From the NCBI GenBank assembly GCA_010279815.1, contig QEOQ01000214.1, forward strand, positions 413,873 to 477,872: a DNA stretch of 64,000 bases, in the 5' to 3' direction. Shown one piece after another: positions 31,830 to 44,460 of the stretch. A model generated the notes under the pieces. It did not search any database, was not told the origin of the DNA, and was given only the letters and a program-made list of their open reading frames with translations. The DNA comes from Brachionus plicatilis (Eukaryota; Rotifera; Eurotatoria; Ploima; Brachionidae). Each line of letters starts with the position of its first letter. Positions within the stretch are counted from its first letter, which is position 1. A program made the position numbers and the translations under genes.

Positions 31830-32465
31830 TTTAAAAAAGCTGATTACAAGTCAATAAGAGAATTCTTCAATGATATTGATTGGTTTTCTGTACTTGGGAA
31901 TAAAACCATTGAAGAAATTTATAAAATTTTTTACGATTGTTATAAAATAGCAAGGGAAGTCTTTGTACCAGTTTTTCCGACCATTAACAATGCCAAAACA
32001 AGAAAACAATCCCTTGGTTTAACAAGGAAGTGAAGAGTGCCGTCAGGGAAAAGTTCAATCTTTGGAAACTAAATACTAGCTCAGGTTGGAAGTCGAAAAG
32101 ATTGATGAATGAGTATAAACTATGTCGAGATAGATTTAATGCAGTGATCAAAAAAGCCATTTTTGAATCTTCTATTTTGAAGAAGATTAAGTCCAACCCA
32201 AAAAACGTTTATAAGTACATAGATGATCAAGAAAAGCTCAAGAACACAATTAAATCCCTAAAAATTAATGGAAATTTATCTTCTAATTCCTTGGAAGTAG
32301 CAAATGCGCTCAATGACTATTTCAAATCGGTATTTATCCAACCCAACAATCTTGAATCTCCTGTCTTCGAATCCCGGACATCAAAGACATTTTATTTTAA
32401 CATTGAAGAAAAGACGTTTCCGAGTACAGTAAAATTCCTCAAAATTAAAATCCTCAAATGTGAAC
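31830..32465 (+). pseudogene. LINE ORF2 fragment (between endonuclease and RT)
   Basis: The reading DYKSIREFFNDIDW switches frame near 32000 and continues as NPWFNKEVKSAVREKFNLWK, FNAVIKKAIFESS and NPKNVYKYIDD, ending NDYFKSVF before the RT core. This is the typical linker of jockey/CR1-type elements. It breaks off where the GC-rich minus-strand element begins. Confidence 0.8.
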
Positions 32466-32948
32466 ACCCCCGTAAGTGAACGCAAATTCTTTTAATATGG
32501 TGCGTGGGCGGGTTTGCTGCCGTGCGCGCTGCCTCTGCCGCAGCCGCTGCTGCTCTGTTGGCTGCCTCCTGCGCTTTCGTGGGCCGCCCTGCTTTGCGCT
32601 GCTGCGCCTGGGCCTCGTCTTGGGACGTCCTCGGCTTCGAGCTGTTGACCGTCGCGGTCGGAACCTGCTGGACTGCCGGTGTCCCGTCTCCTGCTGTATG
32701 CGTTGACTCCGCTTTCCTGGTCGTGCGCGTTGTCGTTGCCGTACCTTCCCCCCCTCTCGAAGATTCGGCTGAATCCAGGGAAACTGGCTGGGCGTCCTGA
32801 AGCGGCGTGTTCAGGTCAAACGGTAATAGGCCGGATGGCCTTGGAACCGGCGGGCACACGACCTCCGCGTGCGATTGAAGGCTGGCGAGATCTTCATCGT
32901 CGGTGTTGCTCTTCCGGAACAACTTGAAGAACGACACGTTGCGTGTCG
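32466..32948 (-). pseudogene. Polyprotein C-terminal tail
   Basis: Low-complexity tail rich in Ala, Thr and Gln with an AT-hook-like KAGRPTKAQEAANRAAAAAA segment. It joins the end of RNase H directly, so the integrase between them is deleted. Confidence 0.5.
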
Positions 32949-33398
32949 TCAAGATGTGGTTGTGCCGAAAATTAGCTGCACCGCTCGGTTGTCCGTAACC
33001 AGCGTGTAGTGGGAACCGAACAGGTATAGCCAGTACCGTTCCGAGCCCCAGACGGCCGCGAGCGCTTCTTTCTCGCACTGGCTGTACCTTCGCTCGACAT
33101 CGGTTAGCGAACGGGATGCGAAGCACACGAATCTGCGGTCGCTGCGGTCGTTCGGGTTGACCTGCACCAGAATCGAGCTGAGTCCGACCGGGCTGGCTTC
33201 GACAATGACCTCCGTGAGCCATGTCTTGTCGAAGAAGGCGATGCACTTCGAGCTAATCGAGGCCTTGATCCTCTTGAAAGCCAGCTGCTCGACAGCTTTC
33301 CACCTCCACTCTGCGCCCTTCTTGGTGAGCTGCCACAGGGGGTCGGTGACGGTGTTCAGATCGGGAATGAATCTGGCGCTGAACTGCACCACGCCCAA
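32949..33398 (-). pseudogene. Pol: RT connection and RNase H
   Basis: Connection domain (VVQFSARFIPDLNTVTDPLW) and RNase H (IVEASPVGLSSILVQV, FASRSLTDVERRYSQCEKEA, LVTDNRAVQLIF). The usual first catalytic Asp is Glu in VEAS. Frameshifted relative to the RT. Confidence 0.85.
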
Positions 33399-34149
33399 GA
33401 AGCCCCGCAGGGACTTGACGTCCTCGGGTGCTTTGGCTTCGCGAAGCGTGCGGCATCGATCCTCTGTCGGAGCTATGCCTTTGCTCGAGAAGCGAAGGCC
33501 AAAGAACGTGAGCTCCGACTTGAAAAGCTTGCCATTTACCAGGATTGGCCGTGAGTCCAGCCTCCTGAAGCCGCTTGAGCACTCGCATGAGGTTCCAGTC
33601 GTGCTCGGCCTGGTCCTTCCCGTAGACCAGAATGTCGTCGGTCATGTTCAACTGACCTTCGCATCCGAGCAGGATGTTGCGAAGGCCCTCCGTGAACACC
33701 TCGGACGCGCACGAAATGCCCATGTGCAGGCGCTTGTAACGATACAGCCCTCGATGCGTTGTGATGGTCGTGTAGTTCCGTCTCTCCTGGTCCAACGCGA
33801 ACTGATGAAACGCCTTGATGAGGTCTATCTTCGAGAAGACCGTGGCGCCGTTGACTTGCGTGATGAGATCCTCAATCGTTTTACCCGGAAATCGGGTCCG
33901 TCGGATCGCTTTGTTGAGCGCCTTGGAATCACACGTGAGCCGAATCTCTAACGTGTACTCCGTACGCTTGTTCCTCCAGTTGGCGTGCGCCGTCTTGTCC
34001 TTGGGCACCACAACTAGGTTTGAGACCCATGGGGTCGATCCGCTACTGCTGTCGACAGGCTCGAGAATGCCCTGCTCGACCTGCTTGTCCAGCTCTCTTC
34101 CTACTGCCTCGCGCAGATGGAACGCAACCGGGCGTTGCGGCTGTCTCAC
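33253..34149 (-). pseudogene. Pol: reverse transcriptase
   Basis: Motif A FSKIDLIKAFHQF and the catalytic box MTDDILVYG are both present, with the usual VVVPKDK and HMGISCASEVF segments. The frame shifts after GKWQAF. Unlike the element at 24556, the catalytic Asp pair is intact. Confidence 0.88.
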
Positions 34150-34239
34150 GGGGCGGACGTTTGGGTCGACATCCAGCTTGACGCTGATGTCCTTCGCGCA
34201 GCCCAGCTTTCCACTGAAAAGTTCAGGGAATCTGGCTAC

Positions 34240-34505
34240 GAGCCATTCTACGGTGTGCTGCTCGATGGTGGAGGATTCGGCCTCCAGGGACCGTCAACAG
34301 CTGAGAGTGGCGATCGGCTTGCCGATGCTAACCACTCCCAGATCGACACAAGTGCGCTTGCTGAGCAGGTTCTCAGCCTCGCCCTCAACAACGACGAATG
34401 TGGCTCTTGCCCACGTCCCACGGAACGACACGTCCGCTTCGAACTTACCCAGGAATGGGATCGGCAGTCTCGACTTGTACCCAAAGTACTGCGTGGTGAA
34501 CGGCG
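34240..34505 (-). pseudogene. Pol: protease C-terminal half
   Basis: The reading YFGYKSRLPIPFLGKFEADV, then GEAENLLSKRTCVDLGVVSI, is the distal half of a gypsy protease. The DSG/DTG active site is not visible, so part is lost between gag and this stretch. Confidence 0.6.
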
Positions 34506-35537
34506 TCAAGGGCGTCGCTCGGATGCTGGACATCGCCGTCGATCTGGCTGACCCTGACCACGTCCGTACCGGCTGTCGCCTTGGAAAGCGTTGCTGCCGC
34601 TCGATCCGTACCCGGTGCCACTCCTCGACGCGCCGCCTTGTCCGGCCTTCGGCTTGCCTTGACGTCCTGCGCGGCAGGCTGCCGCGAAGTGGTTCTCGAT
34701 TCCACAATTCGCACAAAGCTTTCCCCGAGCCGGGCACACGCTGAATGTGTGCGGCGAACCGTTGCAGTTCCGGCACTTGTCCGAGCTTTGGCTTTCCTGC
34801 GCTCCAGAGAATGGTGCACTCTGACGCTGGTTGCCTCCTGCGCTCCTGTCGAGCTTTTCGTTTCGCGTGGGTTGGCCGCGGTCCGTGCGGAACAGAGCTT
34901 GTCCGCGCCCTTCGAGCTCTTTCGGGGTTGGCTTCGTCAGGCCATCGACGCTGTCGCTGTTGGTCTCGCAGTTGCGGGCAATGTTGAGAGCCTTTACGAG
35001 TGTCAAGTCGTCGTCCTCCTCGCAGCACTTGCTCTCGAAGCGCCGGATTCCCGTAGTGTGCACTAGGTGGCCCAGGATCTCGCGGTCTACGTCCTTGGCG
35101 TCGCCGAACTTGCAGTGATCGGTCAGTTCGCGAAAGCGCATGACGTACTGGTCCACCGTCTCGTCCTGGCGCTTTGTCGCTCGACGGAACACACACTGCT
35201 CCGTCCATTTCGACCTCTTCGTCCGAAGATAATTGGACATGAGCGCGTAGCACTCGGGCAGCGTGTCCATGTCTGGTATGTCCTGCTTGGTGTCGGTCGG
35301 GGTTGAGGTCGGATCCGGCTTCATCTTGCCCTCCGGCTTCGCGAGCGTGTGGAAAATTTTCCTCGCCTGCTCGCCCATCTGGAGCTTGAAGAGGACTTTG
35401 CCTTTGCCGTCGCTAATCTCGTTGGCTTCCAGATAGAGCCTGAAGCCCTCCAGCCACGCCTCCCAGCGCGGTTCTAGCGTGCCTGCTTCGCCCGCCGCGT
35501 ACTTGAAGGTCTCAAGTTGACCGTATGTCGCTGACAT
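34506..35537 (-). pseudogene. Gag with two CCHC zinc knuckles
   Basis: Starts at the ATG at 35535-35537 (MSATYGQLETFKY), just after the primer-binding site. It has a capsid-like helical region and two knuckles of C-x2-C-x4-H-x4-C spacing (CRNCNGSPHTFSVC, CANCGIENHFAAAC), then a Gly/Arg-rich tail. The frame itself is intact for about 344 codons. Confidence 0.85.
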
Positions 35538-35553
35538 TTTCCTCGTCGCCAGA

Positions 35554-35754
35554 TGAAATAAAGCCAATAGACTCAAATAAAACTTTATTTCAATAACTAA
35601 GATTTTTTCATGTCAATAAAAAAGAGTTGCTTAATATTTATAGTGTATGTACACGGTCTCGCCTGCGCTCAACATGCACATCGTCTACTGATTCAGACGA
35701 GTGCATGCAACTGCAAAGCGAACCGAGTACATGCACAGTGATGTCCTCATCACA
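35554..35754 (-). repeat. 5' LTR of the minus-strand element
   Basis: On the minus strand it begins TGTGATGAGGACATCAC and ends TTTATTTCA, followed by TGGCGACGAGG. About 201 bp. No second copy is in the window, so the borders rest on the TG...CA ends and the primer site. Confidence 0.65.
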
Positions 35755-38700
35755 ATTTGGGTCATTGTTTGTGGCAAACACTTTTTAAATTTGATTAAAT
35801 GTAATAAAAAAATGTTCAGCTTATTTTATTTTTTATTGATTTTTGAATTTTAATCTGAAGAAACTTTAGCTAGATAAAGATAAAAAAAAAGTAATAATTC
35901 AATCAGTATATAAAATATATATTTTTTACAAAAATTATAATCAGATAAAATCAAGTCGCATTGATTTTAATGTTTAATTAACGGAGCAAAGAAGCTATTA
36001 AATTAAAATTTAATATTCATGTTTTTATGACCTTGGAATTCTTTCAATATCTGACTATATCATTTAAATTAGGAGGAGAGTGATTCCAACAACAAAATAT
36101 TAGTGGAGTGATATCATGACTTGTTAAAATAAGATTTTTATTGTTATTTTTCACCGTTTAAAGCATTTTTCTGATCCAATTGGTCAGCCTTGGACAAATT
36201 ATTTATGATTTATTTTTTTAATTTATTGTTTTCTTAAGAATTTAATTTTTTAAAAATTTTACCTTTAAATAAAGAAAATTAAAGTCAAGCATTGGTTTCT
36301 CAGCTTTATTTACAATACACTTGATCAAAAATTTATTGATTTACCTAACATTTTCATTTTCTAATTTTAAAATTTTAAAACAATAAAATTCAAATCTGTT
36401 AAGTTTTGGCTTTTTAATTTTTCCATCAGAACAAAGTATTTGATTAAGTTTTGAGTTTTGAGAACAACAAAAAATTGCGTTTTAAAAAATAAAATTTATT
36501 TTAAATCCATAAAACTTTTTCAAAAATAAATAAATTCTTTGATTAAATTTCAAATAAGCTAGAAATTTTTTAATTCACAATAATATTGAAATGCAAATAA
36601 AAGATTTTATAAAATTTTTTAGAGTTATATTTTTAGATATGAGAAAAGGATAATCAATTATATGGTCTGATGCTAATGCGTTTGTTTATAAAAAAATGTT
36701 ATTTTTTAATTATTTAACACTTGTAAAAAGTAACTAATTTTACAGTCCATATTTTCTGTTGATTGATATTGAATGTCTTTTTCAAAGATATTCAATATCA
36801 ATAGTGATCTACTTCGTGAATCATCGACCACTTTATTTTAAGATAAAAAAAGAAAATTGAAGTTTATGATAAAAATTGACTGATCATGCTCAAAATTATA
36901 ATTTAAAAAAAAAAAGATTTTTTAATTTAATGTAAAATTTAATAAGTTATTTTTCTTATTTAACAGATATTGTTTAAAGACCTAAAATTCTGCATTAATA
37001 AATTTTTTACCACGTTTCGCAAACATTTAAATTTGAGTTAATAATTTCATTTTATTTAAAAAAGGCTTTTTTGCAAAAACTACATAGTTAAAAATTTCTT
37101 AATTCTTTTTTAATTACCTAAGTCATTATCATTAAATTTTGATCTTACTTCAATTTTCTATATAAAAAAATTTTAAATTATTAGCAAGAAATTACGGTCT
37201 AACTAAATTTACGAATTTCCTTGCTAAAAATGGAATTTAGTTTCAATCAGCAAACTTTTCTAAAGATATGCTTTAAGGTTATTAATCATATTTTATTTTA
37301 ACTTGATTGAATGTAAGCCCATTGAATAGACAAGCTACCTTCTTACGAAGGTAAGCATTCATTTCACTTTAAATTTTTAAAAAAATTGTTTAAAATGGTT
37401 TTTAATTAATCGTTGTCAGCGTTGTCAAATTTCTTTAAATATTAAAAATTTGCTAAAATAAGACTTTTGTCAGGTCCAAATAATGGGTCAATTCATTTCA
37501 TTCAATTGAATTTAATAACTAATTAAGTTTTGAAAATATTTTAAAATATATAAAAAAATAAATTAATTAAAAAATTAAAATAAATTTTAAGTATAAAAAT
37601 AGTGGATAAATTATTTTCAATATAATCATCGAATTTTCCTTTTTTTTTAGAAAATTTTTAACTATTTTATATCACGTTTATATTCCAGGAATCTAGCTCT
37701 CATTAACAATCAAAATGAAAATCAAATAAGGATACAGTTGACACACTCACTAATAGTTTAGCATTTTAAAACAAACAAAAAGCTTAAAATAAATATCGAT
37801 TAGAATAAAAAAAAATGTTATTTTTTATTCGCAAAAATTCTGGAGAAAAAAAAGAAAAATTATTGAATTGTTTATTTTGTTAAATTACGTTCAACTAATT
37901 GAATTTATATTTATTTTTTTTTTAAAACTTAATGTTGATAGCTTTTTTTCTAATACCTGAATTTTTTTTCCAAACAAATTTTAATTTTAGTAAAATAATC
38001 ACAATTCATATTATTTTCTAATACTTTTAATATTTAAATTAATCGTATTTACACTAAAAACTATTTTATTCTAAACGTATTTGCAAATTTTACCTTAAAA
38101 GATTGACATTTTATTTATTTTGAGATATCAGACTGGTTTTGCATAAGAAAAAAAAATCAACATTTTTAATGAATCTTTGAAAAAATTCCCATTTTCTAAG
38201 CTTCCTAAATAACATTGATCTCGCCTATTTAGCCAATAAATTATCAAGTCCTACACAAAGAAAATAGAAAAATAAATATTTTTGAACATTAAATGCCAAT
38301 TATTATATGCCCATTTAATTTGAATACAATAAAAATCTGTACATTTTTAAGTAGTCTTTTTGAAATTTGTTGCTATTAGCTTTGAAAATTAATTGCTGTG
38401 TTGCTTTAACAACTTTTATGCCCCACAGTCCATCCATCACCATCAAAAATTCAAAAATATTTCGTCACCATTTTTTCTCCTTTAATATTCATAATCTTTG
38501 TAAAACAACAAAAATAACTGTGAGCAGAAAACTTCAATAAAAATACTTTTTTTGATTAAATAAGTATTAGTGAATATCAAACAAGAGTATATAAATAAGA
38601 TGTTCAAGATGAAATTTAACATGTTCATTAATTTAAATTTTTGGCCTTTTAGAGCTAGAGTGAGCCATGCTTGTTTCTGTTTATTTTTAAAAGTTCTCTG

Positions 38701-41138
38701 TAGCAGTGAATGTAACTGCATTCAAAGCCTGCGTTGACCAACTATTACATGGTTTCATGTACCTGACCCCTATTTTTCTATTCATTTAATTCAATAAAAT
38801 GTGTAAAATTAAAAGCTTTTCTTATCTTTTCTTATTCTAGTCTCTTTTCATGTCTTCTAAAATTTTTAAATGATTTTAGAATTGCATTTTTTCAAAAATT
38901 TTTATTTGTCATAGATTTGACTTATTTATGCCTTTGGATTAAATGAATTTCTTTTTGGTTTTTTTTCTCAAGAGTTGTCAAGTGTAAGTTTAAGTATGCT
39001 GGTTTAAAAAATCAAACTTGTAATAAACAAATGATTGAACTGAAACAACCAAGGTTTTTTATTAAAAATAGTATTTTTTTAATAAATTTAAACTCAAAAA
39101 TATTAGCTTATTCGATGATTAATTGTGCAAATAGTCGATTAGACATAATTATTTAAATAAGAAAGTTTAATCATTAATTTTTCTCTACCATTCGTTTTCT
39201 TTCTAAGGGTGTAATTTTTATTTTAGTTAATTTATTGAACAATTTGTTGTAGACCTCAGGGAACTCAGGCTCGAACTAAATCATTCTATTTAGTCTAGCG
39301 TTACCAAATAACTTGAGAATGAATGACTATCTATCTTAATGATTATTATAAAAAAGTGTTTGTTTATTTCTTTTAAAGTAATTTATTTAAGGAAGTTTCC
39401 AGGAATATTCAGTCGACATTTTTAATCAACATAAGAATTAAACAAAAAAAATTGGAATATTCGTAATTAGAATTTAATGTTTGTATTTAAAATTTTAATA
39501 TATTTCTGATACAAACTAGGTAGATTGGAGATATGTACTTTAAAGTTTTTACTGTATTTGCTTTGAGCCAGATAGTTTTAGTTCTCGTTATTTTCATATT
39601 GAGTTAGAAGGAATCTTTAAACATGAAATTGGAAACAGTAAAGAACCTAGAAAATTGTGTGAAATTAAAGTAAAAGAAATGTATGAAGAGAGAAAGGAAT
39701 TGGAGAAAGATAAAATCGTTAAATCATTTAGATACTGCTTAAACTCAAACTTAGCTGATAAAAAAATAAATAAATACTTGAGCTCCTAACTTAATTGTAC
39801 TAATAAAAATAAATTTCGAAAAATACTTACATAATGCTACTGAACGTCCAGAACACAAGAAAATTAAATTAAAAAAAAAAAATTTTTTTCTTTATGATTT
39901 TTTTTCGTTCATCCCCAAGAGGTGTTTTTTTAAATAAATAATAATAAAACAGTAATCAAATAATAATCTAATGAGTGACTTGAAGAGTTTTCTATTTATT
40001 TTAGATGAGGATCCTCACTTAGAACTCATTGTCTTTTTGATTAGATTATTTTTTATTGATTTGTTTTGAACTTATAGCTTTTAAATGTTCCTCTAAATAT
40101 GTTGAATAATAAACATTATTAAAATTGTTTATTTTTGTTTGAGAGTCAAATTTCATCTGATCTGACTTCTGGGTCTTGGGGACACTTAGCACTGTGGCAC
40201 TGAACATCCCTTTTGGACCTTGTTTTGGCAAAAAGAGAGACACCAAAGATGATATATATCTATTTATTTGAAAATTGCTTTAATATGTTTATCAATAGTA
40301 ATTGAACAAGTTAAATATTTGTTTGTTTGTCAATATTGTAAGTCTTTGCTCCATTATGGATTGATGTGCTGAATGTATGTGATGAGATTTATTGGTACTT
40401 TGAGTGCTATTATTGCTGTAAGTGTTTTGTTTTGAACAATTTGTTTGATTTTATTTCAGAGATGGCAAAGATAATTGATTGAATAAAATTTTTAATAAGT
40501 CATTAGTTTTTTTTTTAATTTTTATTTTCAAAATTTTTATCATGTGGCCAAGCGACAAGTGATAGTAAATTTTTTTCTTACCTAAAAAAAAAAAAGATTT
40601 ATTTCTCCTTGTTATCAATTAATTAAGCTCGATGAAAAAACAAGTTAGATTTTGATGATATCACGAAACAATTGAAGCCTAGTGCAAACAGTCTAGTTGA
40701 CTGCTAATCGCTTTTCATTTTATTTGATAAATTCTTTTGCTTCATTTTCTTGTTATTTAGTTTGTTTGAACGAGCCCAATTAATTATGAATGGTATGATT
40801 GATTTTGGAGATAATTATATCATATTAATTAACTAAACGATGATGTACACACCGTCGGCTACAAACAACAAGTCCATATCGATTTAATGAAGCAAACTGG
40901 AAATAAATTTTTTTTTAAATGATCAAAGCCAATAACCACTAGATAACAATCTTTATTTAAAAATAATTTTTTTTTTAATACTATTTTCAAATTGAAAAAA
41001 ATAAAACCCTAAAAAAAAACATTACAAAAATTTACTTTCAAATGAATAAACTCAAAAGAGAGAGCAAAAAAAAAAATAATTAAAAAAAATTTCGCCAAGA
41101 GATATTTTTCTAATTAGAAAATGAATAAAAAAAAAAAA
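35755..41138. other. Gene-poor AT-rich region
   Basis: 5.4 kb with no supported gene. It has a small perfect hairpin at 36762-36802 and a coding-like 81-codon frame at 39544-39789. The end nearest 41138 is presumably the goosecoid 3' UTR. Confidence 0.6.
39544..39789 (+). other. Coding-like open frame, unknown
   Basis: 81 codons without an initial ATG, less AT-rich than the flanks. It reads like protein (SRYFHIELEGIFKHEIGNSK, KVKEMYEERKELEKDKIVKS). It could be a remnant of a gene or transposon, or one exon; a CTTTGAG acceptor lies at its start. No family recognised. Confidence 0.25.
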
Positions 41139-42253
41139 TCAAAGACTGGTGTTGAGATTAGAAGAAGCGTTGGGCGACGACAGAGACGTGCGAGACGATC
41201 GAGACGAGGTCGAATCGGCACAACTAACTGGCGAACACCGAGACGATGGCCGAGTGGACACTTCGTCAGTGACGTTTATGTGCTCATCTGTGTGTATGCT
41301 CTCGACCACGTCTCTCTCTTGATTGTACACTTTTTGTCTTTTGCTCTGTTCGTACAAGCTCAAAAAGGGCTCGAATTGATTTGATTGTCTCAGCGAATAA
41401 TTGAACAAATCTAGACTGAACTGCTCTGCTTTGAACACTGATGCTGGTGCTGCGACTGTGCAACAAGATGTATTGAGTAGTGACGATGACGACGACGACG
41501 AAGACGATGAACTAGATGAGGATGATGAGGACGACGACGACGATGATGACGATGACTTGGCCAACTTGAGTGCTGCCTCACTGCTGCTCTGCTTTTTCAA
41601 AGCGTTCTCTCTTTTTTGTTTTCTCCACTTGGCTCTTCTATTTTTGAACCATACCTTGACACACAACAACAACAAAATTAAAATCAAATTAAAAATAAAG
41701 TGAGCGCTTGGTTTAATACCTCGACTCGCTCTTCCTTCAGATCAATTTTGTTGGCGAGGTCTTCGCGCAACACCACGTCCGGATAGTGGGTCTTGGCAAA
41801 CGTGTGCTCCAACTGTTCCAGCTGCTCCTCGCTGAATATGGTCCTGTGTCGTCGCTTTCGCTTGGCCGACTGTTGCTGTGACTGAATCGAGTGCTGCTGG
41901 TAGGGCTTTTGGGCGATCGGACCCGCTGGTGCTGGCTGCGTGTTTGTGTAGTGCATGGTGGCTGCGGCCGCCGCTGCCGCCTTCAAAAAGTTCTGATAGC
42001 CGTAAAAGTCGAGCTGAGGCGTGTGATGATGGATGAGTGGGGTCTGTGAGCCATTGGTAGTGGTGGTAGTGGTGGCGCCTAGTAGACTGTCGATAGAGAA
42101 TGAGCTGGACGGGAGCGGCGGCGGCGGCGGTGGCGGCTGGCTGTGCGCCGGAAACAGACTGGCCAGCTTGGCCATCATCTGATAGTTGCTGGCCTTTGGT
42201 GCCGCTGCTGCTGCTGCTGCTGCTTGTTGCATGAAATTGTTAATCGAATGCAT
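41139..42253 (-). CDS. gsc: Homeobox protein goosecoid
   Basis: Transcriptional repressor of the paired-type K50 class. Two exons on the minus strand, 42253-41720 and 41654-41139, are split by a 65-bp intron inside homeodomain helix 3 (RVE|VWFKNRR), giving about 349 residues. The homeodomain ([20 protein letters not shown] ... [15 protein letters not shown]) has Lys at position 50. The N-terminal FSIDSLLG is the eh1/GEH Groucho-recruiting motif typical of goosecoid. Homopolymer runs are striking: Ala near residues 10-18 and again near 90, Pro near 40, Gln before the homeodomain, and about 28 Ser after it. The Ser run and acidic codon repeats (41480-41560) suggest slippage. Confidence 0.93.
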
Positions 42254-44460
42254 TGTCTAAAACAACGAGCTAAGAATTCAATCTGAAAAATAAATAATTC
42301 GACAAATAGAAAAATAAAGATTTTTAAAATACAAAAAAAAGAATTTATGTGGCTTTGTTATTTTTGTTTTTATAATAACCAATTAAATATTTTATTCCAT
42401 TTAGCCAATCAAATAATTAAGCAAAAGAGAGAGAAAAAAAAAGAGAGAGAGCTTAATTATTTGAAAGGCTTCGCTCTTTCTCTCTCTCTCTCTCTCTCTC
42501 CTTTTTTTTGTGTTTTTCTTGCTTCGACAAACATCAAATATTTCGAGAGCAACCAAACACAACAACAACAACAAAAATCCAAGAACCAAACAAGAGAGAG
42601 AGAGAGAGAGAAATGAAGAGAGGGAAACGTTTAAACAATTTAATCAAGTGAAATTTATATATCATCATCAAGACAATTAAATTTATCATCAAGTTCAATC
42701 TTTTAAAAATATTTAATTGAAAATGAACAACTTGTTCTAGATGGCTTCCGAGCTTGTTTAATTATTTAGCCATGTAATTAACGAATGACAACATTTCAAA
42801 TCGTTTTCTTGACTAAAATTAAATTTAGGCTCTGTTTGTTTTGTTCGACTCAAGGTACAACACAACCACAACCACAACTACAACACTAATAAACTTTAAT
42901 TAAAATAGAAAAAGAAAAAAAAAAAGAAGATGATTAAATGAAAAATGAATTGTGCTCAATCACTTACAACACTTGTACACACACACACACACACACTAAG
43001 GATATTAAGCACGACGGAAGCAACAAGTGTTAGAGCCGCGAGCTTAAAAATTTAATAATTTTTCTCTTCTTTTTTTCCATTTTATTTCTCTAATTTTTTA
43101 TTATTTGATTTTTATTTTAATAAATAAACCAATTTTTTTCTAACAATATTTTTGTAACAATAGAACAACAAAAAGAAAAAAAAATTTTTTTTTTCATAAT
43201 TACCTAGATTTTTATTTGCTCAAAAATTATTTAAATAAACTTTCCCAAAATGGTTACCCGACCGACGACAACGACCACTACTACAACCACAACCACAACC
43301 ACAACGATCAGCCACCAACACCTATTTATTGCTCTAAATACCTACATATTTAAATTAATTTTTTCATCTGACTTTGTGAGTGTGTGTTTAAGTGAGTGAG
43401 TGAGTGTCAAGAGAGAATACCTTGCAATGAACCAATGAATGAATGATCATCGGATTACGATGATGCACAACTAGGCGAATACCCACAAAGACAACTTGGC
43501 GACCGGACCCTTCTATCAAGCCTGCTACTATTTGTTGTTGTGTTCAATTGATTTTTAGTGTTTGTTCTCTAAATTATAAAATTATTTTATTAGAACAATA
43601 GAAAGCCAAAACACTCTCTCTTTTTTTCTCTCTTTCTTTCTCTCGCTCTCTCTCTGTGCTAAAACCTTAGAATAATAATCAGAAGAATTACTGTTGAAAT
43701 ATTTTGTTTGAACAAAAGTATCTAATTCTATAGGTGAATACTTAGAATTCAATTAGCATTGCCATCGGCCTACAGTTTTAAATTTCGAAATTTATCTTGT
43801 GATCTTTTAATTTACGGCTTTTAAGACCAGGTCAATAAGAGATTTGCTCAATCGGCTCGCTTTTTCGCTATTAGTCATTCAGTCAGTCAGTCAGGTTAAT
43901 TCTGGACATTGATTTATTAAAAAGAAATAAAAAAAAAAAGCTAAATTGAAGAAAAAAAAATGTGTTGCAACGAAAAATTCAATCATGTTCAATGTGCTCC
44001 TCGTAATTCTTATTCAAACACTTGACTAACTTTTTCGATTGCTTTTTTATCTTAATGGCAAATAATTTTATTTTTTTGCTTAATACTTTAAATACACAAG
44101 TTTATCTGTTTGATTTTTAAAAAAAAGGCTTCTTATTCTTTGCTCACTTTGGCTTAATCGTGTACAAACTGTTATTTTAGTGCATCTGCTTTGCTCACTT
44201 ATTTTAATTTACTAGATTCAAATTTTGTGCTCACATCTTCATAAGTGTTCTTTTTCAGTCATGACAATTAGATTGGCACCATTTTAAAACTTTTTAAACA
44301 CTGAAAACATCTTTAAGCTTTAAAAATAAAATAAAATTTTTAAACATTTATTTATTTATTAAAAAAAAACAGGAATCAAACTATTTAAAAAAACTGCTCT
44401 CAACTTCACCACAACTTCTCGCCCATCATCCCTATTTTTTCGGTGAATTTACTTTTTTAG
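42254..44460. other. Goosecoid upstream region with microsatellites
   Basis: No gene. Purine/pyrimidine repeats: GA and CT runs at 42424-42500 and 42592-42612, CA at 42977-42994, CAACAA/ACC-type at 43260-43305, CT-rich at 43613-43655. Probably 5' flank and regulatory DNA of goosecoid. No defined site can be named. Confidence 0.5.

Larger units (their letters stand above)
32466..35754 (-). mobile_element. GC-rich gypsy-type LTR element, truncated
   Basis: Abrupt change to GC-rich sequence on both borders. On the minus strand: LTR 35554-35754, primer-binding site TGGCGACGAGG just inside it, gag 34506-35537, a protease remnant, reverse transcriptase 33253-34149, RNase H 32949-33398 and a C-terminal tail to 32466. 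Integrase and the 3' LTR are absent. Several frameshifts. The layout resembles Mag-type elements. Confidence 0.88.

Noticed and set aside
32476..35306. Many plus-strand open frames of 80-300 codons
   Set aside because: Antisense to the minus-strand gag/pol, which carries all recognisable motifs.
41401..41703. Plus-strand acidic ORF with a poly-Asp run
   Set aside because: Complement of the goosecoid Ser run.
42347..42616. ORFs on both strands upstream of goosecoid
   Set aside because: Translations of GA/CT microsatellites.
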